From: Algoriphagus marinus
GTDB lineage: Bacteria; Bacteroidota; Bacteroidia; Cytophagales; Cyclobacteriaceae
Direction of reading: 5' to 3'
Assembly: GCF_001936475.1 (NCBI RefSeq)
Contig: NZ_MSPQ01000001.1
Coordinates: 744,001-808,000, forward strand
DNA: 64,000 bases
The notes under the pieces were generated by a model. It searched no databases, was not told the DNA's origin, and was given only the letters and a program-made list of their open reading frames with translations. Within the stretch, counting starts at the first letter, position 1. The number at the start of each line of letters is the position of its first letter. Shown here piece by piece: positions 42,063-49,991 of this stretch. The position numbers and the translations under genes are program-made.

Positions 42063-43745
42063 ATGAAAAAAGCACTCTTAGTAATTCTCTTTATTTTTAC
42101 CGGTTTTTTGGCGCAGGCCACTGAGTTGGTGCAAATGATCAACACCTACCAAGCGGATTATAGTGCCTTGCGACGCCTGTACTCGAATGCCCTTTCTGCG
42201 GAATATTTTGAGCGGATGCAAAGCTTCAACCAAGATTATTTGAAGTCCTTGCAAGCCTATAATTACGATTCGTTTTCCGAAGATGGAAAAATCGACTATG
42301 TGCTATTCAGGAATTACTTGGAAAAGGAACTCGCGGAGTTGGATCTTGATCAAAGAGCTTTCGGAGAGATTTCTTCCGTATTGGCTTTTGCAGCTCCTTT
42401 GGAAGAATTTGTAAAGGGCAGACGAAGAGCAGTAAGACCAAAGGCGCAGGACTTGGCAGCGAGTTGGAATCAGGTGGCTTTGCAAATCGATCAACAACTG
42501 AAAGCGCTACCTTCCCAGTCAAAATATAATAGTTGGCAAAAAGCTGACTTGGCAGCCCAAGCAGTAGAATCCTTGAATAAAGTGACTGCTGAGGCCTATA
42601 GCTATTACTACGATTATGATCCTGAATTTACTTGGTGGATGCCTGCCTCCTGGAAAAAGCTGGATGCTTCCATGAAAGCTTATGCTAAAGGGTTGCGTGA
42701 GCATTATACCAATTCCGTAAAAGACGATGGAAGTGGAATTATTGGAAAACCGATCGGGAGAGAAGCTTTGGAGAATGCATTGGCCTTTGAGATGATTGCT
42801 TATTCTCCGGAGGAGTTGATCAAGGAAGCCGAAAAGCAGTTTGCCTGGTGTGAGAAGGAAATGCTGAAAGCTTCGAATGAATTGGGTTTTGGAAATGACT
42901 GGAAAGCTGCTTTGGAAATGGTCAAAGAAACCTATTTGCCGGAAGGGGAATGGCCGGCTGAGGTGATTCGATTGGCAGAGGAAGCGACAGATTACATGGA
43001 GTCCAACGATCTGGTGACGGTTCCTGCTTTGGCAAAAGAGACTTGGCGAACAATTATGATTTCAGCGGAGCGACAGCGGGTCAGTCCTTTCTTTTTGGGT
43101 GGGGAAGTGATTCAGATTGCTTATCCGACCACGGAGATGAGTTTTGAAGATAAAATGATGTCCATGCGTGGAAATAATCCGCATTTCTCGAGAGCGACAG
43201 TACAGCATGAACTGATTCCCGGGCATCACCTGCAGCAGTTCATGAATCAGCGCTACATGACGCATCGTAGGATTTTCCGTACGCCATTCTGGACCGAAGG
43301 CTGGGCGCTTTATTGGGAGTTTGTCCTTTGGGACCGAGATTTCCCACGAGATGCCAAGGATAAAGTGGGGATGCTTTTTTGGAGAATGCACCGATGTGCT
43401 CGGATCATCTTTTCGCTGAATTATCATTTAGGAAATATGACGCCACAAGAATGCATCGATTTGCTTGTGGACAAGGTAGGGCATGAGCGCGCGAATGCGG
43501 AAGCTGAAGTTCGACGATCTTTTGAGGGAAGTTATGGTCCGCTTTACCAGATTGCTTATATGATTGGAGCATTGGAAATCTACGCGCTTCGCGATGAGAT
43601 GGTCAATTCGGGTAAAATGGGGGAGAAGGAATTCCATGATTTGATCCTGATGCAAAATACGATGTCGATCGAAATCCTTCGGGCGAAAGTGACTGGGAAT
43701 CCGTTAAAAAAAGATCATCAAGCCAGGTGGAAATTTTTGGATTGA
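42063..43745 (+). CDS. DUF885-family exported protein, putative metallopeptidase
   Basis: 560 residues with a signal peptide (about 1-19, ending FLAQA). VQHELIPGHHLQQFM (about 380-394) carries the HExxPGHH pattern and FWTEGWALYWEFVLWD follows as in the family. Compared with the 9295 gene it is shorter and lacks the lipidation site. Probably a periplasmic peptidase. Own unit. Confidence 0.85.
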   Translation: MKKALLVILFIFTGFLAQATELVQMINTYQADYSALRRLYSNALSAEYFERMQSFNQDYLKSLQAYNYDSFSEDGKIDYVLFRNYLEKELAELDLDQRAFGEISSVLAFAAPLEEFVKGRRRAVRPKAQDLAASWNQVALQIDQQLKALPSQSKYNSWQKADLAAQAVESLNKVTAEAYSYYYDYDPEFTWWMPASWKKLDASMKAYAKGLREHYTNSVKDDGSGIIGKPIGREALENALAFEMIAYSPEELIKEAEKQFAWCEKEMLKASNELGFGNDWKAALEMVKETYLPEGEWPAEVIRLAEEATDYMESNDLVTVPALAKETWRTIMISAERQRVSPFFLGGEVIQIAYPTTEMSFEDKMMSMRGNNPHFSRATVQHELIPGHHLQQFMNQRYMTHRRIFRTPFWTEGWALYWEFVLWDRDFPRDAKDKVGMLFWRMHRCARIIFSLNYHLGNMTPQECIDLLVDKVGHERANAEAEVRRSFEGSYGPLYQIAYMIGALEIYALRDEMVNSGKMGEKEFHDLILMQNTMSIEILRAKVTGNPLKKDHQARWKFLD

Positions 43746-43790
43746 GGTTTTTTTGGTGGACCCATTCGGAGATGGTGGCAGGTTTTGATT

Positions 43791-43927
43791 TCTCGCGGCG
43801 ACGCGGCGGGGCAACGTTTTGGTAAACTTATTTCTGATGCATTCATTGGGGAGTTTGATGAGAATTAAAATTACCCTTGGAATAAGAATTCTAATCTAAT
43901 CCGCTGTGCCGCTGCGTCGTAGCGTGA
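43791..43927. repeat. GC-rich imperfect inverted repeat pair
   Basis: TCTCGCGGCGACGCGGCGGG (43791-43810 and a few more bases) and CCGCTGTGCCGCTGCGTCGT (43901-43920) are roughly inverted copies about 85 bases apart in an otherwise AT-rich gap. The words GCGACGCGGCG and GCCGCTGCGTCG recall the small mobile palindromic repeats common in this phylum. Confidence 0.45.
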
Positions 43928-43997
43928 CTAAAAATAAAAATCCGAATTGCTCATCATAGAAAAAACACTAAATTCCTAATTCAAAAAATCATTGGTT

Positions 43998-44123
43998 ATG
44001 AACTATTTGGAAACCTTCGGCTATCTTCTTTTTGTAGGCATTCAGCTTGCTTTTATTCTTGCCGTTTTCTGGTTGGTTTTTTACTACACTTGGAAAACCT
44101 GGAAGGAATTCAGAAAGAGTTAG
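43998..44123 (+). CDS. small single-pass membrane protein (41 residues)
   Basis: ATG at 43998 opens MNYLETFGYLLFVGIQLAFI followed by LAVFWLVFYYTWKTWKEFRKS and a stop: one membrane helix with a basic C-terminal end, a typical small membrane peptide. Independent of the neighbouring genes; no conserved family known to me. Confidence 0.5.
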   Translation: MNYLETFGYLLFVGIQLAFILAVFWLVFYYTWKTWKEFRKS

Positions 44124-44198
44124 AATCAAAAAAAGGAAGCTCAGAAAACTTTTGAGCGCTAAGATTTGTACATTATAGTATCAAATAAAGATTGAAAA

Positions 44199-44417
44199 AT
44201 GACCCTAGAAACTCTTAAGTTAGAACTCATTGAGCGAGTGATGAAAGTTGAGAAAGCTTCTACCTTGGAAAGAATTGAGAACATCCTTGTTCAGGAGGAA
44301 ATGCAAAGTCGACTGAATGAATCTTTGGAAGCTATAGAAAAGGGAGAAGTTTCAACGCTCGACGAGTTTGCTAGATCAAATCAAGAATGGCTGAAAAAGA
44401 GGTCTTCGAAGTTATAG
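44199..44417 (+). CDS. antitoxin-like protein of a ParE/RelE-type module
   Basis: 72 residues, helical, with LELIERVMKVEKASTLERIE and LEAIEKGEVSTLDEFARSNQ. Size and position before a ParE-like gene, which it overlaps by 31 bases, fit an antitoxin. No DNA-binding domain is obvious. Confidence 0.75.
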   Translation: MTLETLKLELIERVMKVEKASTLERIENILVQEEMQSRLNESLEAIEKGEVSTLDEFARSNQEWLKKRSSKL

Positions 44418-44731
44418 TCACAAATCCGGCTATGTATAGATTTCAAGATGAGATCTTGGGATATATTGAAAAGAACTTTAGTATTTCGAGAGCCATTGAG
44501 ATAGAGGCTGGATTGCTAAAAACCGTTAGATCCATTTCCATCAATCCTTTCAGGGGTACAAAAGACAGTTCTATCAAAAGTATGGACCGGGTTTATCGAT
44601 TTATCCTTTTTAAGGAGACGAGATATTTCGAATTGAAGATCCTGTTTTACATAGACGAGCAAGCTCAAAAAGTATTTGTGACAGATTTTTTTCCAACCAG
44701 AATGAATCCATCAAATATGAAAATCCAATAA
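44387..44731 (+). CDS. ParE/RelE-family toxin
   Basis: 114 residues: EVIVTNPAMYRFQDEILGYI, RSISINPFRGTKDSSIKSMD, RVYRFILFKETRYFELKILF and YIDEQAQKVFVTDFFPTRMN follow the beta-alpha-alpha-beta3 scheme of RelE/ParE proteins, with the typical ending VTDFFPTRMNP. Likely gyrase- or ribosome-directed toxin held by the upstream antitoxin. Start 31 bases inside the antitoxin gene is taken as given, although a later start is possible. Confidence 0.8.
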   Translation: MAEKEVFEVIVTNPAMYRFQDEILGYIEKNFSISRAIEIEAGLLKTVRSISINPFRGTKDSSIKSMDRVYRFILFKETRYFELKILFYIDEQAQKVFVTDFFPTRMNPSNMKIQ

Positions 44732-44762
44732 AAAAAGGAAGCCCAATTGAGCTTCCTTTTTT
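44731..44762. terminator. bidirectional terminator
   Basis: AAAAAAGGAAGC / GCTTCCTTTTTT stem between convergent genes. Confidence 0.85.
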
Positions 44763-44794
44763 CGATTTAAACCATAATAATTCTTTCGAAATGA

Positions 44795-45511
44795 TTACTT
44801 CTTATCCTTTTTTAACGTGATGATGATGACTCCATTTTTGCCTTTTTCACCATAAAGATCCGTAGCAGCTTTGTCTTTTAATACGTTAATGCTCTCAATG
44901 TCATGTGGATTAATTTTCTCCAAGGCTCCTTGTGGAATAGTAAGATTTGTATTATTTGATTTTACGATATAGAGTGGAGAAGTGTCTGGGTTACTATTTT
45001 CTGCTTCGATAGTGACTTTAGGCGCGAAACCGTAAGCCGGCTGACCTACTCGGAAATTGGAGGATTTTAGTTGGTTAGAATTAGGTGTTCCAGATAAAAG
45101 TGTAGTTCCTTGTAACCTAGTTATTCCATTGTATTCCAGCATTTTTTGCTGCGGACTTGTCAATTCATTTTTGATTGCCACAAGCGTATTTAGTTGCTTT
45201 TTCTTCAGCTGCCCCTCTAATCGGAGTACTTCATCCATTTGCTTATTGACTAAAGAAGGATCGATTTTCGATTCTTCCAGCATGGATTTCAATCGGGCGG
45301 TAGCTGCATCAAGATCCCATTTCAGGGCGCTGAATTCTCCAGCATTATCGGCATGGATTTTCTTGATTTTAGCAGCTTGCGCATCAGTAAGTTCAAGCTT
45401 TTCGCGATTCTCCATGATTCGGTCTGCAGAATACAGATTTTTCTGAAAGATATCTTGTGCAAAAGTCAGACTGGAGCTGAGCAGGAATAGTATGAGCAGT
45501 AAATGTTTCAT
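44795..45511 (-). CDS. exported Spy-like protein with a plug-type C-terminus
   Basis: 238 residues: signal peptide (about 1-18, ending LTFAQ), then a helical Spy/CpxP-like segment (MENREKLELTDAQAAKIKKI with QMDEVLRLEGQLKKKQLNTL), then a linker and a C-terminal ISIVLK-type stretch (ESINVLKDKAATDLYGEKGK, NGVIIITLKKDKK). The last pattern is that of the TonB-receptor plug signature. Third gene of the ECF sigma operon, so probably an envelope-stress factor. Confidence 0.75.
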   Translation of the reverse strand: MKHLLLILFLLSSSLTFAQDIFQKNLYSADRIMENREKLELTDAQAAKIKKIHADNAGEFSALKWDLDAATARLKSMLEESKIDPSLVNKQMDEVLRLEGQLKKKQLNTLVAIKNELTSPQQKMLEYNGITRLQGTTLLSGTPNSNQLKSSNFRVGQPAYGFAPKVTIEAENSNPDTSPLYIVKSNNTNLTIPQGALEKINPHDIESINVLKDKAATDLYGEKGKNGVIIITLKKDKK

Positions 45512-45522
45512 AATAAGTTGGT

Positions 45523-45834
45523 TTAGAATTCGGTTAATAATGATGAGGTACCAGATTCCCAGGTATCCAAATAGGTGGATTCTTGAATTTTAAATTGCTG
45601 TTCCTGATTTGGGCCTTCCTCAAGGGTAATGATGATTACTTCGGCTGGAGCTTCGGCTTCAGGCTCTTTTTCAAAGAAGAGAAATCCTGCCAGGAATAGA
45701 CTTGCTGCTATTCCTACTGGAATGATCCAATTAATAGAGCGGGTTTTAGGTTTGGGGAATGCCGGAATTTCCAGATTTTGGTCTTTGGTCCGCATGTCCT
45801 CAAAGAAGCTTTTGATCAAATCGTCATTTTCCAT
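45523..45834 (-). CDS. small membrane protein, possible anti-sigma factor
   Basis: 103 residues with a cytoplasmic N-terminus (MENDDLIKSFFEDMRTKDQN), one membrane helix (about 32-49) and an acidic outer part. It overlaps the sigma-factor gene by 11 bases and therefore probably controls it, though no ZAS motif is seen. Confidence 0.65.
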   Translation of the reverse strand: MENDDLIKSFFEDMRTKDQNLEIPAFPKPKTRSINWIIPVGIAASLFLAGFLFFEKEPEAEAPAEVIIITLEEGPNQEQQFKIQESTYLDTWESGTSSLLTEF

Positions 45835-46318
45835 GGTTCGCTTCTGTTTGTGATTTTAAAATCAATTCTTTTAATTTTTTCTTACCCCGTGCGTAGTGCG
45901 TTCGGGCCGTGCCGAGTTGAATCTGTAATACTTCAGCACTTTGCTCAATAGTCATCTGATGATAGAAAACCATCAGGATGACCTGCTGCTGCATGCTTGG
46001 AAGCAACTTGATGATCGCATCGTAATCGGTGTAATCGACTTCCTCCGGTAGATCGACCAACTCATAGTCCTCGTCCAGTGGAAGTGTTCTTCCTGTTTTT
46101 CGAAGCTCGTCCACCGCGGTAAATCGAATGACAGAGAAAAGCCATGTTTTGGCTTTTGAGGAATCAGAAAGTTTTGCCTTTCCCTCCAGGATCTTCAAAT
46201 AAGTCAACTGAAGGATATCTTTTGCCAAGTCCGAATCAAAACCGCAACACTGCCTTGCCCAGATATAGGCTTCCCGATGATGGGATTGGAGGAGTTGTTG
46301 GAGCGTGTTTCGATTCAT
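45824..46318 (-). CDS. ECF-type RNA polymerase sigma factor
   Basis: 164 residues: region 2 with DLAKDILQLTYLKILEGKAK and AKTWLFSVIRFTAVDELRKT, region 4 with MVFYHQMTIEQSAEVLQIQL and GTARTHYARGKKKLKELI. First gene of an operon with a membrane protein and an exported Spy/plug protein, i.e. an envelope-response set. Confidence 0.9.
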   Translation of the reverse strand: MNRNTLQQLLQSHHREAYIWARQCCGFDSDLAKDILQLTYLKILEGKAKLSDSSKAKTWLFSVIRFTAVDELRKTGRTLPLDEDYELVDLPEEVDYTDYDAIIKLLPSMQQQVILMVFYHQMTIEQSAEVLQIQLGTARTHYARGKKKLKELILKSQTEANHGK

Positions 46319-46373
46319 TTACATCGATAAGTCGGAGAAAAAGTAAAATATAGGACAAGTCCAGAAAAAAATT

Positions 46374-46460
46374 AGAAGTCTGAAGTCAGAAGTCTGAAAA
46401 CTTACTTCGGTCTGAGAGCTCTGCAAACTGCAAACTGCTTACTGCCCACTGCCCACTGCC
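46374..46460. repeat. two short tandem repeats
   Basis: AGAAGTCTGAAGTC words at 46374-46398 and CTGCAAA/CTGCCCA words at 46421-46460, between the sigma operon promoter and the end of the porin-like gene. Confidence 0.7.
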
Positions 46461-47126
46461 TTACTCCTTTTGTTTTAATTTTTTAATCTGGAAAAGATAG
46501 GCTAATGTGAATTCCAGATTGGTTGAGGAAATCTCGAAAACTCGGTCCAGATTTTCTGGATTTGTGAAATCGTAGGCAAATCGCACTTCACCCGCTAAGG
46601 TGCTTTTTCCAAAAAGCTTAGAAATCCCAGCTCCGGCAGTGATTCCATACATCAACTTTCTAGGTTGATCGTCCTCACCGCCATAAGTGGGAAGGATTAT
46701 GGAACTTGAATTTTCAAACTCCCGACGAAGATCCTTAGCATTCAATAAATAGCCAAAATGTGGACCAACTTTGATTTGAAAGCGCCCGGACTTCCCGATA
46801 AAAAAACTGGAAAGCAAAGGCATTTTCAAATAATTGAATTCTGTTTCATTGATCAAAATAGGATCATCCGCCCCATTCTCTTCTGCAAATCCAATACTCA
46901 GGTACTGAAGATTGGCCTCAATTCCTGCGTTTTTTGCACTAAAGTATTCAAAGACAAATGCGAAAGTCTGACGTCCGATTCCAGGTACCGAACTTGCTCT
47001 TGATCCCGGAGTAGCACGATAGCTATAGGAAGAAGTTGAATATCCTCCTCTGATTCCTACGCTAGTCTGGGCAAAGCTAGCTTGCATTGAAATCAATAAA
47101 AGAAGGAAAATACCAATCAATCGCAT
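46461..47126 (-). CDS. outer-membrane beta-barrel protein (PorT/OmpX-like)
   Basis: 221 residues from the ATG at 47126, which gives a signal peptide (MRLIGIFLLLLISMQASFAQ); a Met at 47225 would run back into the neighbour. Alternating hydrophobic strands such as FAFVFEYFSAKNAGIEANLQ, FQIKVGPHFGYLLNAKDLRR and a terminal LEFTLAYLFQIKKLKQ indicate an 8-strand barrel. Third gene of the operon with the two plug-signature paralogues. Confidence 0.8.
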   Translation of the reverse strand: MRLIGIFLLLLISMQASFAQTSVGIRGGYSTSSYSYRATPGSRASSVPGIGRQTFAFVFEYFSAKNAGIEANLQYLSIGFAEENGADDPILINETEFNYLKMPLLSSFFIGKSGRFQIKVGPHFGYLLNAKDLRREFENSSSIILPTYGGEDDQPRKLMYGITAGAGISKLFGKSTLAGEVRFAYDFTNPENLDRVFEISSTNLEFTLAYLFQIKKLKQKE

Positions 47127-47160
47127 GTCCAAAAGTAATAATTTATCTGAGGGCTTGAGT

Positions 47161-49938
47161 TTATTTAGTATTGATCGTAATGCCTCCAGATACCGGTAAA
47201 CCGTCAAGTCCCAAGCCGCGAACATGGATGGTCATTGGTTCTCCTGTTTCATTGGTATAGAATGAAATTGTAACATTCCCAGAGTCATCAGTCACTAGGT
47301 AGGGATTCCAATACAAGGTCTGGCGGAAATCCTTTAATCCTTGATCTTTTTCTTGGGAATAGTCTATCTGAAAAAAAGAAGATGTAGGTTGGAAACCTTC
47401 AATTTCAAATTCTCTAAAACCTGTCGATTTTGCTCCCTCTATCTGAGGTGCGTTTGGATCAAAGTTTTTCAAATAAACTGCAATGACTCCGTTCCGACCA
47501 TCGTCTCCTAGCATCGATACCGTCCTCGATACGATTTCTACTCGATCTACATCAAATGGGTTAATGCTCTTCAAATTGTCAGCTGCAGTTGTACTTCCTG
47601 TGCTGACCATCATGCTGCCATTGAGCATGACGATTGGTTCCATACTCCCAGATACGGATGTGGATCCAGATCGAATCCGGATTTGCTGTCTTCCACTGGA
47701 GCCTTCTACAGTGACTCTCATCCCCGGCACATTTCCTGCGAGGCTATTTACCAAGTCTGTTGTGTTGCCAGTTGCGAGTAATTTATCTCCTGTGACTACA
47801 TAGCTTGGGGTTCCATAAATTGCCTTTGGTGTTTTTGGAGTTCCTTTTTCTTCGACTGTCACGGAATCTAATTCCTGGTATTCTGACTCTTTTTCCAACG
47901 ATCGAATGGGATCTGCGACGGTTTTTAATTCTGGAAAATATGCGTCTGCAGGTAAAGCAACAGGAGCTTTAAGTGGTTCTACCAATTCTACATCTGAAAC
48001 TGGTTTTCCTTTGCGGTCAGTTGCCTGGATCGCTAAATCCATCTTGCCATAGAATTCCATTTCCTGCATGGCAAATTCCCCATCCCGGTTGGTCTCCATC
48101 TCCAACATTCCTTCAAAATCATTGACAAAGATCACCACTTGTCCAGAAGTAGGTTTGCCTTTTTCATCATAAATGACGCCCTTCTGATTTAAGCTTTTTT
48201 CCACTTCATAGGAAAAGCGATCCAGTCCCATGGTTTCCGGGATTTTTTCCAAGGCTAATTCTTTTTGAATGGATTTCGATTCTCTGATCGGGATGATTTG
48301 GTTTTGATCGAGAACTGAAACTGAGAGTGTTGCCTGAACGGGAAGATTTCTTTCATTTCTCGTTTGGATCGTCAGGGTGACTTTTTCCTTTGGTCCGTAT
48401 TGAGGCTTATCTGAAAGGATTTTCACACGATCCATACTAGGGAAAGATGCTTTTTCACCTTCCACAACTCTTTGGTATGGAGTCAAAACTCGAAGACCCG
48501 TGGTAAAATAATGGTTCGGCCCGTAGTTTCTGTTCCAGTTGGTGTAGGCTCTGAGGTAGTATTTTTCCTGACTTAGGGTGTCTGGTAATCTAAAATCGCC
48601 AACGACAATTCCATTCATGATTTTAAACTTTTTTTCCAAGATAAAATCCCGATCTCCATTGATTATTTCTACTTGAAGAACCTTACTCAATTCATCTCTC
48701 AGATATGGATTTCCATAGTTGAAATAGGCTTTGAAATATAACTGGTCGCCAGCGTAATAGTATGGCTTGTCGGTATGGACATAGATTTTTTCCTGAAAAT
48801 TAGCAGCTGTTCGCTCCAGGTTTTGGAGCTGGATTGCCTTTTCAGCATCGTAATCCAAAGGCAATAGCGTGGAAATTCGCTTTCGGTCCATATCTCCTGA
48901 AAAGACCAAATCCTGTGGATTGAGTACCATTCCATTTTCCCGAACTCTTACCATAGATTTGTTCACTTCTAACCATGAAACGGGGTATGGCGCGTCCACA
49001 TAGGTATTGACTTGTGAATAGCCTTTTTGATAGTGAATCTCAATCCGGCCTTTCATATTGATGAGGTATTCTCCGGGTTTATCAGCTGGAGTGATTAGAT
49101 TTTCGGCTTTGTATGGCACCACTGATTTGCCGAGCTCATTGGCAAAAACATCAGTCCGCATATTCATACTTGGAGATCCTCCCGGTTTGTCTCCATAGAG
49201 GTAGAATCCTTCCTTTTCCTGATCCCCTTTGATCATGGCGCGAAACATATTCATCGGAGATTTTTGATAGACCAAAGCTCTGTTTTGCTCCCATCCGGCA
49301 CGTTGGGTTTCAGAGTCGGGGACCATTTCTTCAAATCTTGCTGCACCTACAATTCGGTAATTTGTAGGGGAGTTGTAAAATTCCTTCAGATCAAAATTGA
49401 TTTTATAGCCCAAGTATTTATTGACAATTTCAATCGGGGCATAGGCTGACGCCAAAAAAGAGTTTTTATCCTCGCCTTCGGCAAAGTCAATCACCCAAGG
49501 GTTTTCGATGCTAGATAGTGCCGCCACTTCATCATTTCCAAGAAATAAGTTTTGAAATTTCCGAAGATCCCTTTCCCAGGATTTATCCCTCGAAGCTTTG
49601 ATTTCCACATCCGAAAGCTCTTGGGCAAAGGGTTTCATACTGAGGTTGATCGTGGTGGTTCCTCCTGGATTCAGGGTTACATTCTTGGTCATCGCTTCGT
49701 AGCCAAGAAAAGAGAACCCTACTTCCACAGGCCCCGGCTCTAAGCCTGAGATGGTGTATTTTCCATCCAAATCAGTGACGGTAGCAATAGTGGTATTATT
49801 GATAAAGACATTGCAATAGGGGAGAGTCTCGCCAGTTTCAGCGTCTTTGACTACTCCGGAGATCGTAGCAGTCTGAGCGTAGGAAAAAGCCACACATGCA
49901 AAAAACAGAAAGGTATGTAGTACTAATTTTTTCATCAT
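47161..49938 (-). CDS. large exported protein: carboxypeptidase-regulatory-like domain, MG2-like segments and plug signature
   Basis: 925 residues: signal peptide (1-21), CarboxypepD_reg-like domain (ATISGVVKDAETGETLPYCN, 22-115), alpha-2-macroglobulin MG2-like sandwich (IYVHTDKPYYYAGDQLYFKA, VGDFRLPDTLSQEKYYLRAY), further sandwich domains, then a plug-type segment with LNGSMMVSTG, DVDRVEIVSRTVSMLGDDGR and NGVIAVYLK. No beta-barrel follows, so it is not a TonB receptor. A final sandwich (GEPMTIHVRGLGLDG) closes it. Likely periplasmic or surface; role unknown. Overlaps nothing; 53 bases from its paralogue. Confidence 0.8.
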   Translation of the reverse strand: MMKKLVLHTFLFFACVAFSYAQTATISGVVKDAETGETLPYCNVFINNTTIATVTDLDGKYTISGLEPGPVEVGFSFLGYEAMTKNVTLNPGGTTTINLSMKPFAQELSDVEIKASRDKSWERDLRKFQNLFLGNDEVAALSSIENPWVIDFAEGEDKNSFLASAYAPIEIVNKYLGYKINFDLKEFYNSPTNYRIVGAARFEEMVPDSETQRAGWEQNRALVYQKSPMNMFRAMIKGDQEKEGFYLYGDKPGGSPSMNMRTDVFANELGKSVVPYKAENLITPADKPGEYLINMKGRIEIHYQKGYSQVNTYVDAPYPVSWLEVNKSMVRVRENGMVLNPQDLVFSGDMDRKRISTLLPLDYDAEKAIQLQNLERTAANFQEKIYVHTDKPYYYAGDQLYFKAYFNYGNPYLRDELSKVLQVEIINGDRDFILEKKFKIMNGIVVGDFRLPDTLSQEKYYLRAYTNWNRNYGPNHYFTTGLRVLTPYQRVVEGEKASFPSMDRVKILSDKPQYGPKEKVTLTIQTRNERNLPVQATLSVSVLDQNQIIPIRESKSIQKELALEKIPETMGLDRFSYEVEKSLNQKGVIYDEKGKPTSGQVVIFVNDFEGMLEMETNRDGEFAMQEMEFYGKMDLAIQATDRKGKPVSDVELVEPLKAPVALPADAYFPELKTVADPIRSLEKESEYQELDSVTVEEKGTPKTPKAIYGTPSYVVTGDKLLATGNTTDLVNSLAGNVPGMRVTVEGSSGRQQIRIRSGSTSVSGSMEPIVMLNGSMMVSTGSTTAADNLKSINPFDVDRVEIVSRTVSMLGDDGRNGVIAVYLKNFDPNAPQIEGAKSTGFREFEIEGFQPTSSFFQIDYSQEKDQGLKDFRQTLYWNPYLVTDDSGNVTISFYTNETGEPMTIHVRGLGLDGLPVSGGITINTK

Positions 49939-49991
49939 GAATAGTTGGCTTGGGTTTTCAAATTCTAAGAAAGCCTAAATATAAGTCCTCC

